A DNA stretch of 64,000 nt from Ornithodoros turicata (Eukaryota > Arthropoda > Arachnida > Ixodida > Argasidae). The translations under genes were made by a program, and so were the position numbers. Location of the stretch: assembly GCF_037126465.1 (NCBI RefSeq), contig NC_088209.1, positions 6,403,947 to 6,467,946 of the forward strand, written 5' to 3'. Shown in pieces: positions 23,379 through 34,019 of the stretch (the first letter of the stretch is position 1; every line of letters starts with the position of its first letter). The notes beneath the pieces were generated by a model. That model was not told the DNA's origin and ran no database searches. It saw only the letters and a list, made by a program, of their open reading frames with translations.

Positions 23379-24320
23379 CCCAAACGGAACAAAACTTCCT
23401 GTGGTGTTCCTGCGGATATCCTTTCCCGGAAATTCTAATTTCCCTGGGAGACAGACATTTTTCCGACGGACGTCCCCCACATCTCCGAGTGGCCACGGTT
23501 TGGACTTCCCACAAATATCCGTCGTTTGTCCTCGCAGTAAGTTACACGGAGATGCCCGGACGTTGCACGGACTTACTTCCGTACGTGCTCAGGGCCCTGC
23601 ATTTTCTCTCTATTATCGGTACTGTTTTATGGAGTTGCTGCGTAAGTGGACAGGTTTCTACTAGGCGTGTAGGCGTTTTTTTTCTCCGCAATTTTGTTTC
23701 AGGTTCGGCCACTGCATCTTTCGTTCTCTGTTGCTCATTTCGGTTTGTTTCTCGTATTTCCCTTATGGACAATGAGCACGAAGTTTTAAAAAGCAAAAAT
23801 AAAGACGTACTTATACAAGCTATCACTTAGAAAGGCAGTGGCATACCTTTCCAAAGCGAAAACATATACTATATATTGCTTTTCTCGCAAGCTTTCACAA
23901 ATTCGAGAATCCAGTTTGCCTGCGAGTCATACTAAAGGGTGAGGTGCTTAAGTTTAATGCAATTACGTATAGGAATAACGGTGGACTGAAGAACTGCTTG
24001 GCGTATTAACTCACTATGACATAGCACCTGTGTTTCTTACTGATTTTGGGGTGAGGCATTCAGCTGGTTCATAGAAAGTCGAACTCTCGCCGCGACACAC
24101 CTTGCCATGCTTCTCTCTCTTGCGACAATGCTCCATGTAACATCCCGTCAGGGACCCTGTTCGGACAATTCTTCAAACGGCCGTTACCACACATCCTGCG
24201 GATGTGCGGCTAGGGACGTCCATCAAAGTAGCTCCAAGAGAAGTCCACCTGACATCCATTTCAGGACGTGGACGTTGGGGTCGATTTCGGACGTCCACAG
24301 GAGATAGCGTTCTGTCTGGG
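23379..24320 (+). mobile_element. Unassigned TIR element, GGACGTCC-motif family, copy 1
   Basis: 942 bases. The left end CCCAAACGGAACAAAACTTC and the inverted right end CCCAGACAGAACGCTATCTC align over more than 30 bases. Flanking CT on both sides (23377-23378 and 24321-24322) fits a 2-base target-site duplication. Both subterminal regions contain many GGACGTCC, GGATGTCC and GGATATCC-like motifs in both senses; the centre is AT-rich. The middle and right parts match copy 2 (for example TGGTTCATAGAAAGTC and GGAGATAGCGTTCTGTCTGG). No transposase is encoded. Confidence 0.72.
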
Positions 24321-24487
24321 CTGTCCTCCATCACTGCAACCACCCGTTGTTGGCAAAAGGTAAGATGGTGGGTGGTCACTCGGCTCTTCCAGAGCGATTT
24401 CTTCGACACAGCAACGTTGATTTTCAAACAAATTGTTTCTCTCCACTCTATTTCCATCTGTTTTTTATGATCGCTAGTTCCCCACAA

Positions 24488-25411
24488 CCCAGTCAGAAAA
24501 TTCTGTCCCACGGATGTCCATCGGATATACTCTCACGGAGATACGCATATCCACACAATAATGAAATTCCTCCAGTGGGAATACAACGGAGATCCACTTG
24601 GCCAGGCTTCGAACTTCCTACACACGTCCACCTTGTGGACATAACCAGCAGATACGGAAGTAAGCAGGAGCTCTCTGGGATGCAGCGTGTATCTCGAGCA
24701 AGTGTTAATTTTTAATTTTTTAGAAGTCAATACAGGCTTTGTAGCAGAATATAAAGCTTCTTTCCGCATTTTTTTAAACATCTGCCACCGTCGCTGGTCG
24801 TTTTATTTTCTGTTGCTCCACAATTTTTTTCCTACGAGGGAAAATCAGCACGGCGTTTGAAATAAGCACACAAAAAAAACAGCAACAAGAGGTTGGGCCA
24901 CTGAGCCGAAAAGCTTTGGAAATGAAGTGGCATTCACTTCCAGGCAGAGAACAGACACTGTACATTGGTGTTCTCGTGAGCTCTTACACATTCGAGAACT
25001 CTATTCGCCTGTGAGTCGAAATGAAGGGTGAGATGTCCAAGTTTAATTCGATTGCATACACAAAGAACAGTGAAATGAGAAATTGCTTGGTGTATTAAGT
25101 CACAATGGAGGTGATTTCTCTGTTCGTTACTCATTTGATCTGAGAAAGTGAGTTGGTTCATAGAAAGTCTAATTTGTGCAGTGCTACATCGTTCCGCATT
25201 TCTCTCTCTCTTGCATCACATGATCCACACAGCATCCCATCGCGGAGCTGATTCGGACAATACCTGCAACAGCCGCAACAGGACCTCCTGGGGATATACG
25301 GCTATGGATATCCCTCATAAATATCCCAGGAGAGTCCCATGGATGTCCGTGTTTGGATATGAACATTGGGATCTATTTCGGACGTCCGTGGGAGATAGTG
25401 TTCTGTCTGGG
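24488..25411 (+). mobile_element. Unassigned TIR element, GGACGTCC-motif family, copy 2
   Basis: 924 bases. The left end CCCAGTCAGAAAATTCTGTC and the inverted right end CCCAGACAGAACACTATCTC form clear TIRs, continuing into CCCACGGA[T/C]GTCC on both sides. AA flanks each end, again compatible with a 2-base duplication. It shares its interior order with copy 1, 167 bases away, and with the copies at 57.6 and 62 kb (block CGAGAACTCTATTCGCC / CGAGAGTCCTGCTCGCC). No coding capacity. Confidence 0.75.
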
Positions 25412-27239
25412 AACAGATGTGGTCTGAAGACTCGCTGGTTGACTCTAGTTACAGTGGGGGCCCTAATGGTTAATTAATGGTGTCCCGACACCTTGTTCAG
25501 TTGTGGGCACCTAGTGGTCAGTGCTTACTTCTAGCATCTGTCCACCCCCCGTTTGTTTCAGTTCTTTCAAGTGTGAGGTTTATGTGTCTGTGTCATCCCT
25601 AACGGTGGTCTGCCTCTGCCAATCCTGGTTGTTTACGTCCCTACTTATAACACTAATTTTGGTTCATTAGCATGTTTGTCGCCGTGTAGTCGAATTTAGG
25701 ATGACATCCCTGTACGCATTCGTTCCAACAATAACCTTGCAGCATTCGAAGACGCCATCAAACAGGTCTTTTCTGCTGATACGTAAGGTGACATGCAATT
25801 TTGTTGCTATTTGTTTCTTTTTTGCGGATGACAACTGCGCAAATAAGAAGTGTTCTCTGCTGTGTGATATCTTTGATATTTGTTTCTTTTACACTGGACA
25901 TGTGTTCTTTGTATTTTTGTTCCCCAAAAATTTTGAACATGTTTGCATTGCCTGTTTTTTAGACTGTTCAACAGGGCTTTCCCTCTCTGTCGTCTTATCA
26001 GTCATCAGTGTACACTGTCATGGAATACAATAAAAATCTGAAAACTGAAACGAAGAATCATCTGAAATGCATCTGTCATGCTGATTCCTTTAACATCTCT
26101 TCACAAATACTTGATGAATAATAGTTCATGTGACTACCCATCTATTCGCATGGCACAGGGTATGCACCTTGTAGACATCGTCGTGCGCAGAAACAAGGTA
26201 TAACAGGCCGTGGAAGTTTAGATGAAGTGGCGAATCGAAGTTTGCTATTGCCTTGAATTGGCAATCCTCACTCAGAGGTGAAACTTTTTTATGTTGACTA
26301 CTGCTTTCAGAATCGAACTATATATTCTTTCATGCCCTACACTTGTCTTTGTATCCCGGAGTTCACCCAACTGACTTTCTTCACCTTTCTGCAAGACCAG
26401 CTTTTGTGAAGAAGCAGGCCCCAAAATCTCAAATTGGAACTCTGATCCCCAGCTAAGTGTCAGTTAGATATCAGGGTAGCAGAATGCACAGCTTGGGACA
26501 AAAGTTTATAGCACACCATGGTGTCACATTTGTTCATTGGAGTGACACCTCAGCAGCAAACGAGCGGGCACACATACTGTGAGATTGGTGGTCACCTGTT
26601 TCTTATTCGATCCCTTCCTTGTAGCTGGCGGGGGCCACTCCGATGAAGAAAAGCTCCAGTGCCGTGAGAATCCTTGGAAATGTGAAAAAGTTATGCTTTA
26701 ATTGTCGGCTCTGGTCTTGAGGGAGATGGAGGGGCCACAGGCCATATGTCCTGTTACGTTCTGGAACCTTGCCAGTTTGGAAAGGTTGCAGATGTATCAA
26801 GGCAGGCTTCCCCATGCCTGACTGAACCTTGTAATTTTATGGGCCTTCTCTTTTGTGTGTGTTCTCCTCTGTGTCTGCTCTGTAAAAGCATCTGATCAGT
26901 TACAAATATAATAACACTAAACACCCATCTTTAATCTTTCTGCCCCTGTGCATTTACTAAAATCGCATTTTGTTGCCTTCTGAATTTCTTCTCTCCATGC
27001 TAGAAAATCTCAAATCGGTAAAGCTAACTAATGTCCTCAGTTTCAAAACAATTTTCATGTGTGTCATTGAAAGTAATGACATCATCAGAATTCAAAGTAA
27101 AAATACAAGTACAAAATAATGGGAATAATTAAATACAAAAACATGACTAAAGCAAACTGACAACTGTCGTAGCCGTAATCTTTCTTACTTATTAACCGAC
27201 TCTGGTGGTCATATAGAATAGATGACACAAATGCCACCT
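25412..27239. other. Unassigned stretch
   Basis: About 1.8 kb with no recognisable gene. A 110-codon frame at 25701-26033 is hydrophobic and low-complexity and matches nothing I know. No tandem repeats or TIRs are apparent. Confidence 0.35.
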
Positions 27240-28296
27240 GTTTGTTCCAATTACTCCCCATACACATAGTTCATTATGCATTGCTCACTTTGTACGTGAG
27301 GTTGGACATGAACATAAAACGGGTTCACAGTATCCTTTCGTTCCGTCAAGACAGTTTGTTTACGAACGTCATGATAAGGAATGCAGCGACCACGAAATTC
27401 GACTTTTGTACAAACCCATGTCGAACAGTGCGTGCGGTAAGACGATACAAAATGTGAGATGCATGAAAAGGTATGTTGTAGCCTACGACAAAGAGAGCAC
27501 GCTCCGAAAAGTTAGCTCTGTAGAGTGTCAGCATTTTCACATTCAGAGTGACAAGTGCCTCTTGTACGAGGTCAAACAGCGTCGCATCACATGTAAGCAC
27601 CCTCTTTACGTGGGCTTTGTCATTTTAGAAATATCCAAAGTCCAATTGTACAGCTTCATCTACGAGTCACTCTTTTCTCGCTTGACGTGTACACTGCAAT
27701 TGATCTATGGCTTTTGAATCCATGACCGAAGACGACAATGAGTCATCGCCTGCCTCCCCTCATGTGACGAGCATCTCGTTCATATCATTCTTATCTCATT
27801 CGCGGCAATAAACACATCGTCAACCTGCCTCGACGTCTCATCTTCCACAATAGCGATACGGACGGTATAATTTTTTTTGCTCACATGTGCAAGTCTGGAA
27901 GAGCAGCTGATCAACGATGAGTTAGATCTGTCCTTCTATCGACCAGACCACCCGCTTTTCAAAGATGAGCACGCGAGCCATATAGGGTACTTCAAAGGCG
28001 AGATGGGAGGAGGAGTTGTTGAGGAAGTCGTAGCCACCCGAGCCAAAATGTACAGCATTCTCTTGGCTGGGGCACACAAACAGATCGCGAGAGCCAAAGG
28101 AGTTCAGAAAGATGTGGTGAGGAAACACTTATTGCACGAAGTGTACTGAGATTCTCTGTTCAATGAAAGGACAGTCTCTCAGAAGCAGTGCGCCGTCCAG
28201 ACTTTAAAGCAAACAATGTACACCATTTCGAGACTCAAGAAGAGCTTAGTCCCCTATGACGACAAATGCTATGTAGTAGATGCCATAAGCTCCGAA
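27240..28296 (+). pseudogene. Polinton/Maverick DNA polymerase B fragment (palm to C-terminal part)
   Basis: Peptides follow protein-primed polymerase B of Polintons in order: IHIVHYALLTLYVRL and IKRVHSILSFRQ (27260-27350), NSACGKT (motif B, near 27420, normally NSxYGKT), PLYVGFVILEISK (near 27620), DTDGIIFF (motif C, at 27856), HIGYFKGEMGG, RAKMYSILLAG and HKQIARAKGVQK (28000-28110), then a C-terminal piece to about 28296. A 142-base LTR-like insertion separates the part before motif C from motif C itself, and frameshifts occur near 27400 and 28150. The exonuclease domain and motif A are absent here, although a fragment with motif A lies at 52.6 kb. The copy is dead. A Penelope element interrupts it on the right. 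Confidence 0.82.
27708..27849 (-). repeat. Probable solo LTR of a BEL/Pao-type element
   Basis: Begins TGG and ends CCACA. Read on the minus strand it starts TGTGGAAGATGAGAC and contains GACGATGTGTTTATT, closely resembling the LTR at 52148-52293 (TGTTGAAGATGAGAC, GACGATGTGTTTATT). Its length, 142 bases against 146, is also similar. It sits inside the Polinton polymerase fragment just before motif C. A clean target-site duplication could not be established. Confidence 0.6.
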
Positions 28297-28299
28297 TAC

Positions 28300-28985
28300 G
28301 GTAAGTACCAAAGTGCAAAATACATAAAATTTCGCACAACATCAAGAAAGTAGCCGAAAGACATGGTGTCCCAGTGGTCCTGTCCGCTCCGGTGAAGCTA
28401 CAACAGCTGTGCTCCAGAGTCAATAACCCCAAGCCACGCCGGGGTTGTGAAGTCCAGCATAAGAGGCCTTTCGTAAAATGTGACACATCTTTGGTTTATA
28501 AAATCCCTTTGACCTGCGGCAAGTACTATATAGGGCAGACTGGAAGGTGCCTTAATGTTAGGTTACTTGAACATGCGGCTGCACTAAAAAACACGTCCAG
28601 TGGTCACCTTGCACTACATGTAAGGGATTGCGGTTGTACACCGTTATTTGACCGCACGTGCACGCTTGTCAAGCATCCCAATCAGACAGTGAGGGAGATA
28701 CACGAGGCCTTCAACATTTTTCAGCATGGTCCCGATTGTGTTAGCTCCCCTTCAATAGCCTTGTCTTCTGCGGAATGTGGTTATCTAACTGACAGTCGCA
28801 CAGATCGTGATATCGCCGTTTGAGTGTGCTAACCCTGCTGTCATTGCTGTTGACGTCATCATATCTTGTAGTTCTGATGGTTTTTTTTTTTGTTCCTTGC
28901 ATTAAATTTCGTCAGTTGAGAGTAAGCTGCTTCTGTTGTCGTGTCTCCTACTTTGTCCGACGTCCCCCTTGGCAGCCTAAACTAG
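28300..28985 (+). pseudogene. Penelope-like element, 3' part with GIY-YIG endonuclease
   Basis: From 28314 the frame reads HNIKKVAERHGVPVVLSAP, then VYKIPLTCGKYYIGQTGRCL with LLEHA, the GIY-YIG nuclease core with the adjoining Arg and His/Glu region. Conserved GHLALHVRDCGC and VREIHEAF follow before the stop at 28823. The Cys-rich segment before the nuclease is also typical. A 3' UTR with TTGCATTAAATTTCGTCAG follows. Penelope elements pair an N-terminal reverse transcriptase with this nuclease; the RT is missing, so this is a 5'-truncated insertion into the Polinton polymerase. The remaining frame of about 170 codons has no stop. Confidence 0.85.
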
Positions 28986-29944
28986 TAATGAATACGGTAA
29001 GCTTCGCTGGTGTTTTCACACATATTGTATTACAATAGTAATCTCTCTCTCATTGTGCAGCACCGGAAAACCCGGAAGTGAGCCCGAGAGTGATCGAGTG
29101 AACCTGGCACAAAGGGGTCTTTGTGCACGCACATATCATCCAAGATAGAAATAAAAGGTTCTAGATGAGCTATGCTCTCTCTCACAGACAGGACAAGCAC
29201 GGGTCATCATGTCAGCGTGATAGCGGAATTGGGGAATAAAAAGAGTGAACATTCCGTCATCGTGCTGATTCCATGACCTGCACAATGACGACGCTGCGCT
29301 GAAGATTCCCCATACTTTTTCTGGCACGCCCGATCTTCTCCTAGTGTTCTGTTTCTGACATCAGGCAAGTCAGGGAGAACTCAAGAGACATCTGTGTATG
29401 TTTGGATTCAATAAAGATGTTTCCTGGGGACAGAAAAAGTCTCGTCAAAGTCATGGGGTTGTTTATTGCGTTGCATTTCGATAACCGATTGCGATTGCGG
29501 TATTTCAATAAACCAGTGACAAAGTTCACAATGTAGATTGCTTGCAAATGATGCTACTTCCGCAGTGCGTACATAATATGAGCAATTGCACGAGCGAGAA
29601 GGTTCACGATGTCTGCAAGCACATAGTTGAATTCGGTGTTGGGTGAGCTCATAAATTCGCTTATCTGTCCCAAGGGTTCATCCGGAACTGTTATGGAGGT
29701 GTTCTTGTAATGGGCGTAGATCCGACGCACCATCTCCTGCAGTGGCCCCGGACGCATCGCTCCTATACTGCCAAGGTCCACCGTGTCTGTGACGTAGCGG
29801 AAAGCAGTGATGTGGAGCTCGTTCTGGGGACTACCCTTGTTGAAACATTCATTCTCCACTTCTTCCCAAGAAGTGTGGATGCAGGAACAGGTTTGTAAAA
29901 AAACCCTCTCTAATAATAAGCCCTAATAATAAGCCCTAAGCTAA
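28986..29944 (-). other. Unassigned stretch with a 101-codon minus frame
   Basis: The minus frame 29859-29554 (DTVDLGSIGAMRPGPLQEMV) looks protein-like and may continue upstream as SWEEVENECF, but I do not recognise it. Further minus-frame pieces at 29547-29136 are short. It could be another Polinton or retroelement fragment, or a host exon. Confidence 0.3.
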
Positions 29945-29945
29945 T

Positions 29946-29990
29946 AAACCCTGAGGGTATCATAAATAAATAAATAAATAAATAAATAAA
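29946..29990 (+). repeat. Ultra-short CR1 3' tail
   Basis: AACCCTGAGGGTATC followed by repeated AAAT units matches the 3' end of the CR1-like element at 4600-4646 (CCCTGAGGGTATGG plus AAAT units). It appears to be an insertion truncated to little more than its tail. Confidence 0.6.
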
Positions 29991-30113
29991 GTGTGGTAGC
30001 TACCACACTTTATTTATTTATTTGTTTATTTAATTAATAATTAATTAATTAATTCTGACTAATTCGTGTAATTGTTCAGCTAGCTGAACAATTACACGAA
30101 TTAGTCAGAATTA
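29976..30113. repeat. Two adjacent perfect palindromes
   Basis: The first is centred between 29999 and 30000 (core GTGTGGTAG/CTACCACAC plus AAAT/ATTT units, about 24-base arms). The second spans 30050-30113 with 32-base perfect arms around TTCAGCT/AGCTGAA and no loop. They are separated by an AT-rich TTAATTAA stretch. Confidence 0.95.
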
Positions 30114-30162
30114 TGACGCGAGCAGAGTGCGCGATCCCTTTGTAGAGCGCTTTCAAATAAAC

Positions 30163-30737
30163 TAGAGATGGGACGAATCCAAAATTTTTCGAATCCGAGT
30201 GCGAATCCGAATCCAAGGAAAGTTCTACGAATCCACGAAAAAGAAAAGTGTGTGGAAAAAAGTGTAAAGTGTTTTGAAGCAGAATGTGATGCCTCTGTTT
30301 AATGAGAAACAAATTTAATAATGCTTCAGTTTCAGGAGAAAATATACCCATATAGTTCTTCTTAAACGTATGTAATTTATTTAACATGTTGTTCATCGAC
30401 TATAAGAAATACGTAAGATCTTGAGTCTGAATTATTTCCATAAAACTAAGCAACAATCAAAAGCAATACCACGTTACTGTTAAACTTGTAATGTAACAGT
30501 TCCTGCCTGAACCATTCCAGAACAACAGTTTCAGAGAAATATAAACAAACAAGAAAACACCTGTCGGCGAATGAGGCGTTCGGCGGACTCCATAGTCGCC
30601 AATCTGAAAAACAAACCAACGTGGTTGGTGGATTCTAAAGATTCGATTCGCCGTTTTGGGCACTGGGATTCGGATTCGTGAATCTCGAATCCCTGCTTAG
30701 GATTCGAGGATTCGTGGATTCGGTTGGCACATCTCTA
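30163..30737. mobile_element. hAT-type MITE with perfect 8-base duplication
   Basis: 575 bases bounded by TAGAGATG and inverted CATCTCTA, flanked on both sides by AAATAAAC (30155-30162 and 30738-30745), an exact 8-base target-site duplication as made by hAT transposases. The termini carry repeated CGAATCC/GGATTCG motifs (for example CGAATCCGAATCC). No transposase is encoded, so it is non-autonomous. Confidence 0.88.
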
Positions 30738-30745
30738 AAATAAAC

Positions 30746-31765
30746 AAATAATCATAATAATAAATAAAACTTTCAATAAACAAATTTTCTCAGTGCAGCG
30801 ATGTGTGGTGGCTGCCATTAGGCCTAAGCGCTTGTCTTAAGCCCTTTCTCCGCGCTGTCGCATGTTTAGTATTTGCCATTTGAGGCCCTTTCCCCAATGT
30901 TTTGTATGCCATTTCGCATGTTCATTGGGACAGCTTCGTAGCTTTTATAATTTAAAAGTTAATTATTGAAAGTTAATTAAGACACTGCCTTGGGAGTTTG
31001 CTAATGCCCTCCTAAGGACTGCTCTTCAGCCTATGCTATAATGCAATTGATTTCATCTCAAAAAAGGTGATATATATATATTTTAAAAATATGTTCGCAT
31101 TTAGCTGGGAGACCTTGTATGTATACATACAAATCGTTCGAGCACGATCGTTGCGTGTTGTTAGATCCTAACACACTTCTAATGGTGACAAAGATTCGTT
31201 TGCACGATTAATACATGCATCTGCACTGAATCAATCTACCGACTTGCCTTTCTGACATCTCTTCCCACCAAATATTGTGTTTGTAATTCGGGCTATTGTC
31301 TATGATGTCGTTACCCATTGTGTGGAGGAGTAAAACCAATAGGTTTGCTGTGCTGCTTGGAGAATGCAACGAAAACTCCTTCCACAGAGCAGGATGCGAA
31401 CGATGAAAAAAGAACGTAATGCTTTGACTTTTTTCCAATATCCTACGTGGTCACAAGTTATACAGTTGCATCTAGCACTAAGCAAACATTACCATTAGAT
31501 TGGCAGTTGCGACAATGTCTCATAAATGGCTTATAAGTAGAGAGTGACTTTTTCGCGACTTTTTTTGAAACCCGATTCCTCCTGGTTATTGCCCTCCCCC
31601 CCCCCGAACTGACCTCCGACCAGTTCGGGTTAAACCCGATTGCTCCACGAATTCCAATCACTATGAAATCCTCGAGTGACGTTTTCACTGAAGATGAAGA
31701 AATGCTGCCACGTGTAACACAAGTAGTACGACGTCAGACTGTATAAGAACATCCTTTTTCTAATC
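30746..31765. other. Unassigned stretch with a partial MITE copy
   Basis: Bases about 30915-31110 (CATTGGGACAGCTTCGTAGC onward) match the right half of the foldback MITE at 46.6-47.5 kb, so a truncated copy lies here. The rest holds no recognisable gene. A C10 run occurs near 31595. Confidence 0.5.
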
Positions 31766-31895
31766 CAATAGAAGCCTATTGTAATCCAGTTCTAAGCCAA
31801 AAGCCAGTTCTAATCCAACACAATCCAGTACTAATTTAACACAATCCGATTCTAATCCAACACAAGGCAATTCCAAGCCATCTGATTGGTCACCC
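31766..31895. repeat. Short degenerate tandem repeat
   Basis: Repeated units of about 20-27 bases built on CAGTTCTAATCCAACACAA, for example near 31786, 31812 and 31850. On the minus strand they give repeated LVLDCVGLEL-type peptides that are not a gene. Confidence 0.6.
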
Positions 31896-32019
31896 TTAGC
31901 TCCACCTACTTCACGTTGATTGGCCCATGCTAAGCCCGCTGATGCACCAGCAAACCGGCGCACCGTGCAGAGTTACTTAAAGAGCTCAGCTGCGACGACG
32001 TTCGAATCCTTTCCGAAAT

Positions 32020-32270
32020 CTGCCTGACCATTCTACGTGAACATATCCAACTTTCGACGGAACTTCATAAAAACTTGAAAAAAAGAATCATCTGCTTCCT
32101 CGCTTACAAGTCACTTCATAAGTTCCCCCAGCAATTGACGAAATATATTAGCGGACAACGAGGTGGCCTCGTTCCCATACCTCCACTGCTCCTCTCAGGG
32201 CTCTCAAATATCATGGCGGAAGTCGCCGGGCGAGCGATATCCAAAGCCATCAGTCATGGCTCATAGAATA
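32020..32270 (+). pseudogene. Polinton pX-like minor virion protein, decayed
   Basis: Pieces in two frames give a basic N-terminal part (LREHIQLSTELHKNL) and then ISGQRGGLVPIPPLLLSGL followed by an Ala-rich helix. The GG-hydrophobic-Pro-Leu-Leu motif after a Lys/Arg-rich segment is characteristic of the small adenovirus pX-like protein encoded by many Polintons and adintoviruses. It is thought to be a virion component processed by the viral protease. Frameshifts break it. The call rests on this motif and on the neighbouring Polinton genes. Confidence 0.55.
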
Positions 32271-32690
32271 GAAATAGGTGAAGTTCTGAAATCCAACGAT
32301 GTAAAAGTGGGCAAAATACTGAAAGCCCTTTATTACTTGCTCAAGCAAAAGCTCACTATGATCCTCCTCCTCTGGAACGAGTCCATTCGGAACCCAATCA
32401 ATTCAATTTTAATCTTCTACCCTCCGGCGTTGACAAAGCAGGCACGAAATCTGTGCTAACAGCACTGAAGAAAGTTTTCACCTGGCAGGTGGATAATGTG
32501 CTAGTATATAGAGGGAAGCGAATCAACCACTCAAACATTGTGGCTCCCGTGAGCCACTTAGCACGTCGTAGCGCGCTCATCAAGAAACCCAGTTGTTACA
32601 GAAAAGTATCGAAAATTATAAGCGCTCTGAAAATGCACCGAATTGCTCACTGGAGCAAATATGGGGCCCTATAGAAAGATCAAGGAGAAA
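32255..32690 (+). pseudogene. Conserved Polinton protein of unknown function, decayed
   Basis: From MAHRIEIGEVLKSNDVKVG a coiled, then Pro-poor region leads to LTALKKVFTWQVDNVLVYRG with KRINHSNI. The pattern 'W...G.V.I.GK.IKGSNI' between the pX-like and integrase genes is shared by many Polinton genomes as an uncharacterised virion-associated protein. Frame changes occur near 32390 and 32600. No function can be assigned. Confidence 0.5.
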
Positions 32691-33300
32691 GGGTTAGGTG
32701 GAGCGGATCGGTACCGACGTTATCACAAGCTCACGAGCAGACCTGAAAACAGCTGAAAACAGCTGGAAAAAGAAGATGCTTACACCCTTCACAAGCCAGT
32801 GAAGAAAAAATTTAAGTGGCGCTCTATCATTGCAACTCACGAGAGGGATTTATATCAGGCAGACCTTTTGGATACGCGTAAATATCAGAAATTTAACAAG
32901 GGCTACAGGTATATCTTAACGGTCATAGACACGCTATCGAGGTACCTGTAAATGGTCCCCATTCGCACAAAGCGCCCGCAAGACATAAAGAGAGCTTTCC
33001 AACGAGTTTTCCATCATGGAATTCTGGAGAATCTCCTCACCGATTGTGGATGCGAATTTTGGGGTTCCCCCATTCATCTGTATTTTTGGTCACTACTAAA
33101 TCACTATACATCACAAGGTGGAATGAAGGCGACCTCCTGTGAACGCGTACAGGGAACAACTAGAGAAAGAATAACTCAGAAATTTCACTAGTATGGGGAA
33201 GTTTAATTATATTAACGCGCTGCCGAAGATAGTGGCCAACCATTCCCAGAAATCCGGGACACGGTTTCTTAAAGTTGGCTTGACCGGCGTACTCACTGCC
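32660..33300 (+). pseudogene. Polinton retroviral-like integrase, N-terminal and catalytic core, decayed
   Basis: An N-terminal YTLHKPVKKKF motif precedes HERDLYQADLLDTRKYQKFN, which holds the first catalytic Asp. GYRYILTVIDTLSRYL, NLLTDCGCEF (second Asp), TSQGGMKATSCERVQGTTRE (Glu region) and, in a shifted frame, INALPKIVANH follow. This matches the Polinton integrase that inserts the element's ends. A stop replaces Trp after SRYL and several shifts follow near 33190. The sequence ends about where the C-terminal domain should start; that domain is found at 49.57 kb. Confidence 0.8.
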
Positions 33301-34019
33301 CTCCATTGAAGCAATGCATTCCACCTGGATTTGTTAGAATATCTGTTGACGGCTGAGCTTTAGAAAGAAAAGCCCACACATGGGTATTGCTGTGAGAGGC
33401 CCATCGATGGTGTACTAATGGAATGGAAGCGCAAGAGCGTCACAGTTTTGTTCCTGGAGGACTTATTTTCGCCGTGTTGGCTTCATGGGAGAACGCACTG
33501 GTGTGCTATTTTTGTTGTACTTGGCTAAAACAATGGGTTCTCCGAAAATGCGCATATAGGACATGAAAGTTGAATTTGTCTTGTACGCTTTGTAACTTTG
33601 TGCGCTGTTGTGGGACGCTCCTATTTTGTTCCCACGACAAAAGAAGTATTGACAAGCTCGGTGTGGCTTACGAAGCGTCTGTACGTTCATTGCTGGAGGG
33701 AGCACGTATGGCATCGTTGGCCTAGTGGTAAAGATGATGGTCACTGCTTTCGGGGTCCGTGGTTCGATGCTCGGTCTGCTCGGCTTCTTCTTTTTTTCTT
33801 TCGTCTTCCTTTTTTTTTTTTTGAGGTAGTTTAACAGAGGTAGGTATGAGAGTAACGACAGGGCGAGAGCGTCAGAGTTTTGGCTTAATAATGCAGTACT
33901 GGATCTATATCACACTGCATGGCGTTCAGTTTGATTTAGTTGCCCTAATGCTGTGCGACTGCCTGTGCAGTTAATATGTGAATAGCAGATGCCTTCTCAT
34001 TGCACTCCCACTTACTTCA
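33301..34019. other. Unassigned stretch before the satellite
   Basis: No recognisable gene. A tRNA-like block (GTTGGCCTAGTGGTAAAG, then GTTCGATGC) at about 33716-33780 followed by T-rich sequence may be a tRNA-derived SINE head, but it does not form a full cloverleaf. Confidence 0.4.

Noticed and set aside
25701..26033. Hydrophobic 110-codon frame as a membrane protein
   Set aside because: T-rich composition alone explains the Phe/Leu content; no start context or conserved feature.
33716..33780. tRNA gene
   Set aside because: A- and B-box-like parts are present but acceptor and T stems do not pair properly; at best a SINE head.
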